This document shows, in pieces, positions 1-10,728 of a stretch of DNA of 64,000 bases (the first letter of the stretch is position 1; each line of letters opens with the position of its first letter). This DNA comes from Mycocentrospora acerina (taxonomy: Eukaryota > Ascomycota > Dothideomycetes > Pleosporales). The stretch covers positions 496,001 to 560,000 of the forward strand of contig JAKUHH010000284.1 of NCBI GenBank assembly GCA_022701365.1, given 5' to 3'. Under the pieces are notes generated by a model, which was not told the origin of the DNA, made no database searches, and was given only the letters and a program-made list of their open reading frames with translations. The position numbers were made by a program, and so were the translations under genes.

Positions 1-895
1 ATTTCTTGTCTTTTTTGAACTTTGTTCGCACTTTGATGTACGCCGGTGGTTGCGGGTACCTAGGGTGGAAGCTAAGGTTGGCGACGTATAGTTGCGCGTC
101 CATACCCTCCGTTCGCAGGTCTTCAGCCTCATCACCATTTTCGCTCGTGACATCGGGGGCATCTTTCTTTTTGTTGCTGCCGATGAAGCGACTGAGAAAC
201 GAAACGCCCTTCCTGTAGTGGGTTAGGATTCTGCCTTGAATTTGCTCCGCCTCAAATCGCATGCAACGATATACGATACGCGTATACGTACCGTACGAAT
301 ACGAGAGTATGGGCAAAGCCCTAGACCGTGATTGGCCCAGGTTTTGCGCAGGGAAACAACGCAGGAACGAGTGCTCACTTTCTGTCTGCCTTGGATGCTG
401 AACCCATATCACGCGGCATTTCCATGCTGTGCTTCTTGTCCATATGTCCCTCATTAGGCGATGTTGGCGAGTGGATCGAGGGGAGGTCTGCATTGTGCGA
501 GCGCAACTTCTGGATGCCTGTTGACGTGGTCGTTCTGTGGAGAATTTGCTGCACACCAATTAGCTTCAATCTCGTGTACGAAGGTACCTTCTTGATATAT
601 AAACCTGTGAGAGAGGATCTATGGCAGCCTCGGATGTTCTCCTCCCTTCGCTGCCGCTGCCATTCTGCGTATCATTGGACGGTGCAGGGGGGGCTGTGGG
701 AGTTCGAAGCTTCGCAACGAGCTTTCCGTTCGTCAACGGCCCTATAGGGTTCAGAGTAAGCATTGTATGTGCTGGCGTATTGACGAGTAGCGTACCCTCT
801 CCTTGGATTGTGTGTTTCCCCGTATCCTGCCTTTCGAGGGGAGTCGCTGCCCTGGCAAGTGGGTCTGTAACTTTAATCTTAGGCAAGTCTGCCAT
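1..895 (-). CDS. WD40-type protein, N-terminal part (partial at left edge)
   Basis: The start ATG is at 895. Exon 1 (605-895) encodes 97 residues rich in Pro, Thr and Ser and ends at a CAG/gtttat donor. A second coding stretch (1-250) encodes a conserved-looking block with the motif KGVSFLSRFIG, a lysine run, an acidic segment and then PPAYIKVR, and runs off the window. These motifs resemble the region before the WD repeats of fungal WDR44/DGR2-like proteins; this is recall of the family, since the repeats themselves lie outside the window. The intron I place at 251-604 is 354 nt, much longer than the others here, so a small extra exon may be hidden in it. The downstream part is missing only because of the window edge. 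Confidence 0.5.
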
Positions 896-2112
896 GTTGC
901 GAATTGGGCATGAAGCCTCGTCATGGGTAGACCTAGTCGCGACGCACTGCTACGAGACAGTTGAGACCCAGAAAAGGGGAACTCTGAGTTGCGCTGCAGG
1001 ATGAAAAGAAAATAAACAAGCTCTCCACGTCCTGCGATTGTTGTCGCGGCAGGCTCCGGAAGCAGGTAAAAGCGCCTTCCCTTCTTATCACTAGATTCAG
1101 ATTAATTTGAGAACTTTATGCGGTATGGCCTGTTAATCAACCTCTACCGCGACACATGATGTACCTGAGTACGGAACAGATTGGGATAGCTGAGTGATGG
1201 ATGCAGTAATGACGTAAAGTGGAAACTTCAGGTTCGCGACCAATCAAGAGCAGCTAAAATCCTCCTCCAAGCGCCAACATCCGCGTCTTGCGCCAACGCC
1301 TCCTTTCTCTGTTTTGCTCATGCAAAAGCTTTGCTTTCGGCTATCAGTTGTTCTCAAGTCTATATCTCTACGAGAACTGCGCATTGTTACCTCTTAAAAC
1401 GAAAGGCTGCCTACGACAAGGTGAAACACTGCTGCACGCATTCCAAGTTTGGCATATTACATGAAGTGTACATTTGCAAAGACACTGGGAAACCTTTGGA
1501 CATTCATATATTTAGTAGGTGGAAGCAAGTGTAGACGTGCCATTTCACTCTGTTCTTGCCCTTGTACCATCTTCCCCTTTCTCGTCTCCTCGAAGGTGAA
1601 CTCTTGCGACGGTTGCGAGTTCTGTAGCTACTAATTGGATTCATAGCATTCCTTGCTAAAGTATTGCAAATTCTCCAGAACAATAGCTCCCAATGATTTC
1701 CTTCTGGCTTTCGTGGCCTCAGGTAATGTTGCATTTGGCAAAATAAGTAGTTGAGAAGTCTAGGTACGAAGTGAGCTGGGTGGACGTTGTTGTTGCCCTG
1801 CAATCGTCTCCACCTCAAATACTATTGTATCGTCAGACTTCAGGACATTGAAATATCACATTACTCGAGGCCAATGTAGCCACTGAAATAGCTGGTAATA
1901 TTAGCAAAATGATAACACTGTACGAATGACTTGATATACAACATGGCGTGCCACACATTATGTATAGTATCTCAATACACCATCGAACATCGGGAAGTCA
2001 ATAGATTACACATTTTGAACAAAGCCGCGCTGTTGTTCATTCCCATAAAACGCCAAAGCGCCGCGTGCATGCGACTACTGCGACTAATTCACATCTGTCT
2101 CACAATACCGTC
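896..2112. other. Intergenic, 1.2 kb
   Basis: Lies between the start of the partial WD40-type gene and the 3' end of EBP2. Short open frames occur on both strands, but none has a credible start, splice pattern or recognisable motif. It should contain the WD40 gene promoter and the EBP2 terminator. Nothing else is visible. Confidence 0.5.
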
Positions 2113-3413
2113 TTAACGCATCTTCGCCCTCTTGTCCTTGCCCGGTCGCTTGCTTGCACCACCGGCCTTGCCCTTCATCTTTTTCACCGAAAATCCACGA
2201 CCGTCAGCGCTCGACTCAGCAGTGTTGCTCTTAGCATGTCGTTTCTTTCCACCGAACCCGTACTTCTGGTCCTTCTTCTGACGCTTCGCGCCAGACTTGC
2301 CGTCCCGATCAGCTCGTCGGGAGTCCGTGGGCTTGGCGTCGTGGTCAAGCGCAATGTCGAAGAGGTCCTCCTCGTTTGTGGCAGTAATGTCTGCACCTTG
2401 TCGCTCTGAGTTCCAATTAGCATAATTCTTCAGAAAGCAGACCTGAGTAGGTACATACTCCTCTTCATGACATTGATCTTCTCGATTGTGTCCTTCTTCT
2501 CCTTGGCACGCTCCTGTAGTTTCGCGACCTGGACCTGTTTGCCAAACTTCTTCAAATCTCTCTGCTTGCGCGCCTCAGCAGCAGCCTTCTTGCCCGCAGC
2601 CGCGTCAATCAGCTTCTGCTTAATCTTGCCCATGTGCTCATCGCTCTTGACCATCTCGGCAAAGTAATCAGCCGGACGTGAGAACGACACACCCTCCTTC
2701 TTTAGCCTACCGCGCGCATCTTTGACCGATGATAGACATTGCTTGTAAAAGGCAAGTTCGCGGCCAAGATCGTCTTCGATGTCGGCAATCTCGACGGGCT
2801 CAGTGGTGGTGACAGCCTGGTACTCGGAAAAGGCGAGCTTGGAGTAAGGGAGTTGTATGCGGTGCAGGGCAGCGGTGAGAGCGGCGGTGTTGTTGATGGT
2901 CAGACGCTGATGGGGGATGATGTCGCCCTTGTCTTCCGAGGCAACAGACTCTAGGTCGGAGAGCGGAATGTCTTCCTCTTCGTCGTCCTCGTCTGCATCT
3001 TCGTCTTCGTCGTCTTCGACGTCCTCGTCATCGTCACCACTGACATCGCTTTCGCTATCGTCGAGGAGCGCAAGATCGATCGTACGACCCTGCACGTTGT
3101 CCTCATCATCGCTATCCTCCTCATCATCATCGTCGTCGTCGCTGCCTTCTGTCTCCCACTCAGGTTGCTCTGCGACCGCCGGCTTCGCGCCGTTCTTCTT
3201 AGGCTTTGTCGCCTTGACAGTGGCCTTTGCAGGAACCTCTACCTGCTCAGCGAGCGTCACACCTCCTTCCTCTTCGTCATCTGATCCGTCTGTCTGCGGC
3301 TTATTCTTCTCTTTCCGTTGCCTGGCAGCCTTTTCCTTCTTGCGCTGCTTCTCAAGCGGAAAGTTGCGTCCCTTCTGGTGGTCTAGAGCGGCCTTAAGCT
3401 TACTTTTCGCCAT
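2113..3413 (-). CDS. EBP2: rRNA-processing protein EBP2
   Basis: Two exons (2459-3413 and 2113-2405) are joined across a 53-nt intron with a GTATGT donor, giving 415 residues. EBP2 is a nucleolar protein needed for 27S pre-rRNA processing and 60S subunit assembly. The N-terminal third is Lys-rich and followed by long Asp/Glu runs (about residues 50-160). The conserved EBP2 domain follows, with LAFYKQCL and the FSRPADYFAEMVKSDEHM block. Exon 2 supplies the basic tail with KYGFGGKKR and PGKDKR, which identifies the family well. The start is the second in-frame Met candidate, beginning MAKSKLK; the upstream open frame lacks an ATG with better context. It is divergent from the HSBP1-like gene. 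Confidence 0.93.
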
Positions 3414-3730
3414 TGTGAGTGTATTTGAGAGTGATTGGCGGTAGTTCGACAAGCGCGAGTTGGATGCGCAATGTTGAAGTCGAAGCTTCCAAAAAATGTT
3501 TCGTCGGCTCGAAATCTTGGCGCAGAAACAGTTAGCGTCAACGCTAGTTTCTCACCGCCTACGTTTCTGGTAAGGAGCCGCAGCGCCTTAGCATTCACTC
3601 TGCAGGCCGACGCCCCACATCCATTCTAAACTTCTTGTTGGCAACCCTCGAACTTGAGCTCGATACAACCGGAGTTACACTCATACGACATAAATTCATA
3701 CGCACCTAAGTTCCGCTCCTATACTTCAAC
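3414..3730. promoter_or_regulatory. Divergent promoter, EBP2 / HSBP1-like
   Basis: A 317-bp spacer between two divergently transcribed start codons. A GAAnnTTC dyad, the half-site arrangement of a heat shock element, sits at 3482-3489 with a further GAA at 3476. A full three-unit element at 5-bp spacing is not present, so heat-shock control is only a possibility. Confidence 0.35.
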
Positions 3731-4125
3731 ATGGCAACGCAACAATCCATCCCAGAACGCACAACAAGCGATCCAAATGTACGAGGGCCGTCAAACCTTT
3801 AATAAGCTCTTTCGATCAATATTCTTTTGGATTAATCACCTGACCTTCGCAGTCTTTGAACACCTCTGACAGCTCCTCTGAACTTGCAGCCGTCGTTGAT
3901 GATCTGCTGAATCAGCTTAACACAAAGTTCAGCACCGTCAGCAGCGAGTTGCTATCTAAGAGTAAGTCTGCTGCTGATATCTCCCTATCGAGTGCGAGAA
4001 AGTAGGTTTGCTCTTGAAGAAAGGAAAGCTGACGGGTTATCATAGTGGACGACATGTCGCGGCGGCTTGATAATCTGGAAGCTACCATTCAAGCTGGGGA
4101 GAAGGGAAGTGGGTCGGGAAAGTAG
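3731..4125 (+). CDS. Heat shock factor-binding protein 1 homologue (small coiled coil)
   Basis: Three small exons (3731-3778, 3853-3961, 4046-4125) join in frame to give 78 residues. The middle and last exons encode a heptad-type helix containing DDLLNQLNTKFSTVSSELL followed by MDDMSRRLDNLEATI, which matches the conserved core of HSBP1 (the animal core carries DDMSSRIDDLE). HSBP1 forms a trimeric coiled coil and, in animals, binds the trimerisation domain of HSF1 and dampens the heat-shock response; the role in fungi is inferred. The final intron splits an ATG codon (A/TG). The length is close to the family norm of about 75-80. It is too finely split to appear as one long open frame, but every junction has GT-AG ends and preserves frame. 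Confidence 0.85.
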
Positions 4126-4445
4126 GTCGGGGAAGTGGGTACAGAAAATGAGGGGCTGAATGAGACGTTCAATCGAGTTGGGGTCTGGGGAAGCCGGATA
4201 TTCCTTGATTTTCGCATAGCAGATTGCATGATAAGAGGCGTTTAATTGTCATGGCTTCAGGTAATATACAGCTTGAAACAGATCGGGTGCCATAGCAAAC
4301 CAAATATCATTCTATCCAATGCATAAGCTATCCGCGCCATGCCGTACCTTTGCTCCTAGCATCCATTCTCATCAGACGACATTCGTAAATATAATCTCGA
4401 GCGCTGTGCGCAACTCAACGGGTCAGGTCATCAAAACTAAGCTTC
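4126..4445. other. Convergent 3' spacer
   Basis: 320 bp between the stops of the HSBP1-like gene and the PDI gene. It must hold both polyadenylation regions. No coding or structural signal is visible. Confidence 0.5.
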
Positions 4446-5584
4446 TTACAACTCGCTCTTGTCGGCACCCAAGAACTTCTTCAGGATGTTGCTCCTGCTC
4501 ACTAGGTCATCAAGCTTCTCTGATGCCAGATTACCCTTTCCGATCAGGCCCTGGAGACGCTTGTACTCCTTCTCGGCGTATCCACCGTTCACACCAATCT
4601 TCTCAAACACCTTGACATAGTACTGCGCATATTTGTCCTGAAGTCCGGAAGCAATCTTTTTGGCCTCACCAGCACCGTCGCCGTAAGCGGACTGGAACTT
4701 GGAGATGACAGCATCAAAGGCTGCAATGGTACCACCAGTGGCATCGAGGCTTCCACCGACAGCGCGGTGGGTGCCGGCATTTGTGTTGAGGTATTCGATG
4801 AAGTCCTTCTCGGAGCGGCCACCCTCGTAAGGAGTAGGCTCAGTAGAGCCCTTCTTGAAGTACTTGATGGTGGGGTAGGAGCTGACGCCCTGCTCTTGGG
4901 CAAGAGCCTTAGCATTCTCTGCTTCGGCGTCGACCTTGGCGATCAGAACGGTGGGCTCGTTGATAAAGTCTGCTGCGAGTGTCTCCCAGATAGGGGCAAG
5001 AGTCTTGCAGTCTGTACGAAGTCAGAGAAAGACCTTCTAAACCTTAAAGTCGAGGGGAAATGCTTACGTCCGCACCATGGGGCTGTGAACGCCACAAGAA
5101 CATCCTGGTCTTTTCCGACCTTCTCACCAAAGCTCTTATCGTCCAGATATACCACCTGGCTAGGCAGCTTGCCCTTGACCTTGGGCTTGATGCTTGTCTT
5201 CTCGGTGATGAACTTGGTCAAGCTCTCCAAATCACGGCCACCTTTGTAATCCTCAGGCTGATCGCTCTTTCCGTCAAACCACTTCAGTGTGGGGAATCCT
5301 TGGACGCCGAACCTCTTTCCCAGGGACTTGTGGTTATCCGCATCGACCTTTGCGACGGTCACCTTCTCGCCGGCATGCTTGTAGACAGTGGCGAGCTCTT
5401 CCCAGACAGGGGCAAGGTTCTTGCAGTGGCCGCACCAGGGAGCAAAGAACTCAACGAGAGCGGGTTTGCCGGACTTGAGGACAATGTCGTCAAATGTCTT
5501 GGGCTCGAGATCGATAACATCGGACGCCGAGACAAGGGCGGGAAGTAGCGCGATTGCCGCGGGGATCAGGCGACTAAACAGCAT
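4446..5584 (-). CDS. Protein disulfide isomerase, tigA/ERp38 type
   Basis: Two exons (5068-5584, 4446-5011) across a 56-nt intron that splits the His codon of the second active site; 360 residues. A hydrophobic signal peptide occupies about residues 1-20. Two tandem thioredoxin domains follow, each with a WCGHC active site (Cys at about 51/54 and 171/174), then a helical ERp29-like C-terminal domain of about 95 residues. It catalyses disulfide formation and rearrangement on secretory proteins in the ER lumen. The order a-a'-ERp29c is that of fungal tigA (Aspergillus). The C-terminus ends DKSEL rather than a canonical HDEL/KDEL, so ER retention may use a variant signal. It is divergent from the thioredoxin gene. 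Confidence 0.92.
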
Positions 5585-6035
5585 TGTGTGCGGGTTGCGG
5601 GGGCTTCAATTAAAAATCGAGGCCTCACAAAAGTATGTGCAAGAAGAAAGAGTGGTCGGTCACCGAATCACGTAAGGTACTCTTCGATGGGGCGTTGTCT
5701 TGGCGAAGCCAGATTTACAAATCCAACGCGAAACTGAAAGATGACGTGAGGCAGTCGGCCAGTCCGCTAGTTGTTTGCCGTGCATATCTAAGCATAGCAT
5801 GCGCCGTCAGTGCAGCTGCGTTCGGCACCTACTGCGCGACTTCGAACACTATGCTCAATGACAAATGATTAGGGAATAGAACATTCTACAACCCCGCCTC
5901 TTGAGCTGGTATAAAGCATATATGCCCTCTCTCTCTGAGACGGCTCACTTTTAGCAACACCAACGATTTCGGCCCAACTGTCCCCCTGTTAGGCTACAAC
6001 ACAGAAAAAAGATTCCTGCAGATCACACCTATCAA
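5585..6035. promoter_or_regulatory. Divergent promoter, PDI / thioredoxin
   Basis: A 451-bp spacer upstream of both genes. On the plus strand a TATAAAG box lies at 5910-5916, about 120 bp before the thioredoxin ATG, followed by a CT-rich run (about 5926-5937), a usual core-promoter feature in filamentous fungi. No clear unfolded-protein-response element was recognised by eye. Confidence 0.45.
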
Positions 6036-6512
6036 ATGGTTACCGAAATCTCCGCACCTCTGCACCTCCGCACCCTGCTCAATGCACACACGTATCTAAT
6101 CGCCGATTTTTACGCAACATGGTGTCCACCCTGCAAGACCATTTCGCCCATATACTCCCAGCTCGCTACCAGCCACTCAACACCAGGGAAATTCGCATTT
6201 GTCAAGGTCAACGTAGATGAGCAGAGAGAAATTGCTGCGCAGTATGGAGTCACTGCTATGCCGACGTTTATGGTTTTCAAGGATGGAAAGAAGCTGGATG
6301 ACTGGGAAATAAAGGGGGCAGATGTCAGAGGGTTGAAGGGTGTGATTGATAAGATCGTTAGTGACGTGGGGAAAACAGCTGCGCAGGCGAAGCCAGCACG
6401 TGCACAGGAACCCCAAGTCGAGAAGAGAGAAGTGACGGAAAGTGATGAGAAGACTGTGAGTGGGAGCTATGGGATGACTGGAGGGAATACTTGGAAGATG
6501 TCCCTCCACTAG
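6036..6512 (+). CDS. Thioredoxin-like protein with CPPC active site and charged tail
   Basis: A single exon of 158 residues. The thioredoxin fold spans about residues 1-108, with FYATWCPPCK (Cys30 and Cys33), the cis-Pro loop MPTFMVF and the central NVDE strand. The active site is CPPC rather than the usual CGPC; such a change normally shifts redox potential. About 50 residues of Lys/Glu/Ala-rich tail follow, ending near a GGNTW motif; classic thioredoxins are about 105 residues. There is no signal peptide, so cytosolic or nuclear action is expected, reducing protein disulfides or acting as a co-chaperone-like redox adaptor. It shares a divergent promoter with the ER-located PDI. Confidence 0.85.
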   Translation: MVTEISAPLHLRTLLNAHTYLIADFYATWCPPCKTISPIYSQLATSHSTPGKFAFVKVNVDEQREIAAQYGVTAMPTFMVFKDGKKLDDWEIKGADVRGLKGVIDKIVSDVGKTAAQAKPARAQEPQVEKREVTESDEKTVSGSYGMTGGNTWKMSLH

Positions 6513-6709
6513 AGATATACAGTTGAATATAAGAGGCCATTAGACGTACTCTCGCAGCTATTTCCAGGAGTGCGTATCCAAAATTGATTGTTATCTTCCT
6601 TTCAGAATTCCAGCCGTGTAGTTAACCCCCAAACGCCTCGCCATGCATGCATTCGTCGTGAAACACTGTGACGCCTCTATCTACCCAAATATTGCCCCGC
6701 ATCAGTTCT

Positions 6710-7608
6710 TCAACCACCACCCCGACCCAGTATTTCCTCTCTTTCGAGCACCTCTGGTTTGAACTTGATCAGGTATACCGTTTTCCCCGGCCACATGCCC
6801 TTCCCGTCCTTACCCTCATCTTGCTCACCTACACTATGCGCTGTGACGCCTTCAGTTGGGAACCCGGCGCCATCGCACATACCCTCAATTATACCCGCCA
6901 CAAAGGCCGCGCAGTTGAGACTTGACAACTCTTTTGGTAATGAGATGTACTGGTTGACCATAGGCTCGTTGTCGAAGATCATGTATTGACCAGGATCTGT
7001 GCCTGACCGTTCCAAGGCATCCGCCGGTCGACCAAAAAGATGCCGGTAAAGGGTTTGTGCTATGAATTGGAGGAGGGAGAGGATTCGCGTCGGACGTATG
7101 CTAGCGAGTGGGTTGGAGGAGCGGGAAAGGAGGAGGTCGAGGAGGCGTAGGCCAATAGGATAGCCTTGGGAATTTAGTCTGACACCTAATCAGTATGCAT
7201 ATCCTGTAGGCAGTATCCATGATTGGACAATGTGGTCGTCAACCATAAGCCATACTTTTGTTCCAAATCCCCTACATCCTTTGCTCCCTTTTGCGCGTAT
7301 GCAATCATTTCGATGAACAGATACGCAAATGCCGCTCTGCTCAGCTCTGCATTTTTGCTCCTGTTCAGGTTCCTGTCGTATATGCTTTTCTTGTTCGACG
7401 GATACCGCAGCCCTGACCCTTGACTAGAAGTCCCGCTCATAGCTGTGCCCTGTTCTTGTGTATTGGAGAATTGTTGTCTTCGCTGAGGCTGCGCTTGTTG
7501 TGGGGGTGGGGGAACAAGTACGACTTGTTTGGGACGTGCAGACTGCGGGAGAGGGGATTGGCGGGATGTGTATGAGGATCGGTGGTGGAGCGGAATGATG
7601 GTCGACAT
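6710..7608 (-). CDS. TRS31: TRAPP complex subunit TRAPPC5 / Trs31
   Basis: Two exons (7256-7608 and 6710-7178), intron 77 nt, 273 residues. After about 75 residues of low-complexity Pro/Gln/Ser-rich N-terminus, the Bet3-family domain begins with KKSIYDRNLNRSKNAELS and continues through GYPIGLRLLDLLL to the C-terminal FVAGIIEGMCDGAGFPTEGVTAH block, typical of Trs31. TRAPP is a tethering complex and a guanine nucleotide exchange factor for Ypt1/Rab1 on the Golgi; Trs31 is a core subunit. The N-terminal extension is longer than in yeast, and an alternative start in another frame upstream (near 7724) cannot be excluded. The 3' end converges on the thioredoxin gene with a 197-bp spacer. Confidence 0.9.
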
Positions 7609-8107
7609 TGCGATTGCCGTTTAGTGGAGTAAGAGTGGGTCCAGAGGGCGGGCGTGCGCCAGACAAGGTTGCATGAGGCTGAAGCGCCAAGACATTCTTC
7701 AACGACATGTCATACTTCGCCATCACAAAGAAAGAGGATAATCATGATGCTACACCTTCTGCTATCAGCCTGGATTACTTAGACACTGAATAGACTGGCC
7801 AAGCTTCCACCTGTTCTGGCAATACATGAGCTGGACATGAATCAACCGGAAATGTGAAGGGAGATTGAAATGCTGTACACATCTCGAAATGCCGACTTAG
7901 GCGCTGTGATGACTATGAGCAAGCCTGCTAGTAAACTAAATCCTTCGCTTATAATGTAGGCCTCCATGTTCAGCTCCAGTCTGTGGATATTCCGGAACCT
8001 TAGTCAGGTCATTGTAGAAGTCGATAACTATCTCTTTCTCTTTTCAAACAAGTGTCACCAACGACCTCAACGTTCTCTCCGTATTTGGAATTCTTCTACA
8101 CTTCATA
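7609..8107. other. Intergenic spacer upstream of TRAPPC5
   Basis: About 500 bp containing the TRAPPC5 promoter and grading into the decayed region to its right. No intact coding signal is visible. Confidence 0.4.
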
Positions 8108-8752
8108 CTAACAATTTAACCTATCTGTCACTGTCATCTGGTACGATTCGAATGACAGAGCCAATCTTATGAAGTCTTTCCGGCGTATAGGTGTCTTTAC
8201 AGTAATGACAGCAATGATCTCATCTATACATGTCTCACTGGCCCGTAGATATGGAATTCTCAACAGCTTAACCTTTTTTGCTGTTTCTTTTGCGTTCTCT
8301 ATTCTCCTTTTCGCACCCTCGAGCTTTCTTGTTTGTCCTGCGTTCATCACACATGTTTCACATTTAGCAGTCTTTACATTTGCGTTCAAGTGTCTGAATT
8401 TAGATTGGAGGCGCCAATTTTTGACTTGAAGGCAATTCATGCGATGAGAAACGCGGAGTGGTTGGCTGTCTTGCTTGACCATCTTGTCGTAGACGCGTCG
8501 CTCCAGACCCTGGCTAATCCTATCAAGCTCCTTCGCCTACGCCTGTCACTATTATCGCTCTTCGATCAAAAGCCATACCAATTCCTTCGCATACGGATCG
8601 ATATTGCTTGAGAATATGTGAGCTTCGTTTAGTTTGTCGGCTTCATTAGAACCAGCTGATCGCGATGCTAATGTGATATAAGGAAGCCCTTCAATCGCTC
8701 GTGCGACAACGCGCTGAGATCGAAGCTTGGCTGCGGGTGATAAGTGTAACAA
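8108..8752 (-). pseudogene. Decayed protein-coding relic with clustered nonsense codons
   Basis: One reading frame continues through the whole interval but is broken by TAA (8552-8554), TAG (8549-8551), TGA (8546-8548) and TAG (8537-8539). Either side of these stops the translation looks like real protein: LRSQRVVARAIE upstream and AKELDRISQGLERRVYDKMV downstream, followed by a Lys/Arg-rich helical stretch with a CETC motif. All four stops are one C-to-T step from CAA, CAG or CGA, the pattern left by repeat-induced point mutation. No ATG starts the frame. I do not recognise the family. A 42-nt GT-AG intron spanning the stops (8538-8579 area) is formally possible and would rescue the frame, so decay is the favoured but not the only reading. 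Confidence 0.45.
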
Positions 8753-9230
8753 TCTCAGTTTTTTTACGCATATACAGTATTTAAAGTACTTGTAGCAATT
8801 AACTTGTTAGGATGCGGTGAAGCGGACAGCCCTAGCACAAAGATAATGCACTTGACCGGGTTACTGGTAGCGCTTTGGCAACGCCTGTAAAGGTGAACCT
8901 AATGATGGGAGCTTGAGAAAAAGAGGACGGACAGGAATTTTACGTAAAGTTCATAGAGTCACTGACATCAAATCACGACACAACGTGATTGAGGCTACAT
9001 ATTAAGGAAAAGGATGTGGTAGTGGTGTAAGGTAGTTCACCAAGATGCACGATAATACGAGAGGTTTTTACTGGTTGAAAGTGAAGGGATCGATAAAGAG
9101 ACAACTGAGAGGCAATTCGGAAATTCACGTTGTTAATTAAAATTTCGAGATGTATAAATTATGTTCACATTGCACTATCTTTGTCTTCGAAGTTGCTACC
9201 AGCATGTCATATTCCTACCACTTCATTTAC
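8753..9230. other. AT-rich spacer
   Basis: About 480 bp of AT-rich sequence between the relic and the 3' end of the NDUFAF6-type gene. No convincing gene, repeat or RNA is visible; it may be the eroded flank of the relic. Confidence 0.4.
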
Positions 9231-10438
9231 TTAAATATTCCTGCGACTAAATGCCCAGTAGGCCTTCCATGGTAATGTCCAATCTCCAGTCCTCAGACTC
9301 GGATCAAAAACATCGAAGTCCTTCTTCTGCAGCCGATCAAGCCAAGCCTGTGTGGTCACACTAGGCATGAACACCCCGAATGCTTGCTCCACCTCGGCAA
9401 GTTTTGTATCGATACCTGTATCTATTTGCTGCGCGCTATAGGCATGCTCCTCCTCATTTTGATGCTCAAATTCGTGCCCTAGAGTTCCCTCGGAACGCAA
9501 CTTGGTCAGCATTTCACGTGCAGTAATGAGGTGGTCATTTGCACGAGTAGCAACTGTGAAGACAGCGTCGCGAAGACCTGGAGCAGAGGCGCCTTGGCGA
9601 AAGATGTCCTCCTCCTTCAGATTGGCTTCGGCCATGACGTCTAATGGTAGGAGAACTGCACCTTGTGTGGGGCTGGATTGGCCTGTTACGTGCCCGCTTG
9701 TACCCATGGGCTGCTGGGGAGGAAACGCGATAAGAGGAACCCCACGGAGCACAGCGGCGATGCCCATCGCTTTGCCAATATGAGAGGCAATATGGTCGGT
9801 CGTTAGGGAAGCCTGGGGTAGGGCCTGTAGAGTGAGGTATAGCATTGTCGAATAGGTGTTTTCCGCATAGCTTTCCAGTGCGCCGAGGGTAGGATATGGT
9901 GGATTCGATAGATTTTGTTCTCGCGTATTGATGATGCGGTGGAACCAGTTCTTGCTCAATCTTGCCTTCCCCCCGGAACGTTCAGACAGGTCTTCGGCTG
10001 CCTTAGCGAGTAGAATAGCCACTGGTTCTTTTGGTGGGGTACCAGCGAGGGCTTTGGTCACCGTGTCCCGCCAGAACTGCATGCGCATCATGCCGATGGT
10101 GGGTGTGCTCGTCGTGTCGGCGACACGGGCGACATCGACGTTGAGAGCGCGGATTGCGAGATATGCATCGCGCGAGGATTGGGGTATAAAGGTCTGAAGC
10201 ACATGTGATGGAGCATCGTATGTTCTGGCAGACGTGTTGGTCATGCGCAAGGGTGTGAGAATAGGCAAACATCGTACCTCACTAGGTTGGCGCAATATGC
10301 TCTTGCACGGTCAAATTCCGCCTGTGAGGGGCCCGCTGCAGATTTGAGACATCGTGAAGCGTGAAATTGCCTCCGATGGGGGTTTGGTGGCAGACGTATG
10401 CGCCAAGTGGGAGCTGCGGAGAGCCTGGATGCTTGCAT
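9231..10438 (-). CDS. Squalene/phytoene synthase-family protein, complex I assembly factor type (NDUFAF6-like)
   Basis: Two exons (10278-10438, 9231-10224) across a 53-nt intron, 384 residues. The N-terminus is Arg/Ala-rich without acids (about residues 1-35), as in a mitochondrial presequence. The rest has the isoprenoid-synthase helical fold, with YDAPSHVLQTFIP, RMQFWRDTV, SYAENTYSTMLYL and HIGKAMGIAAVLRGVPL. The Asp-rich catalytic motifs of true squalene synthases are not preserved, as expected for NDUFAF6, which supports assembly of respiratory complex I rather than making squalene. It ends near WTLPWKAYWAF, typical of the group. It is divergent from RAD5 with about 290 bp between starts. 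Confidence 0.85.
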
Positions 10439-10728
10439 GAAGTTCTACAGGAAAAAGACGGAAAATTAAAATACCAGACAGCAAAGAGCCATGGCAAGCA
10501 GCTTACGATAATTGGGGAGAGTTCAGCGAACACGCGAAAGGTGCTCGGAGAATTGCTCAGGTCGCCAGAAGTTTAGGTTGTGGCATGCACAAAAATCGAG
10601 ATGACGCTATCATGTTCATCATCCGGTTCGGCACGCGCGACCGCGAAAGCGCGTTGTGGCGGGACGCGTTTGGCACGGCGACTTTTGGCGCATTTTGCGA
10701 CTGCACCAACACAGCTCGGCACAACGCC

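Noticed and set aside
2917..3444. Long plus-strand Ser-rich open frame opposite EBP2
   Set aside because: It is the antisense shadow of the Asp/Glu runs of EBP2 (GAT/GAG repeats read as Ser codons).
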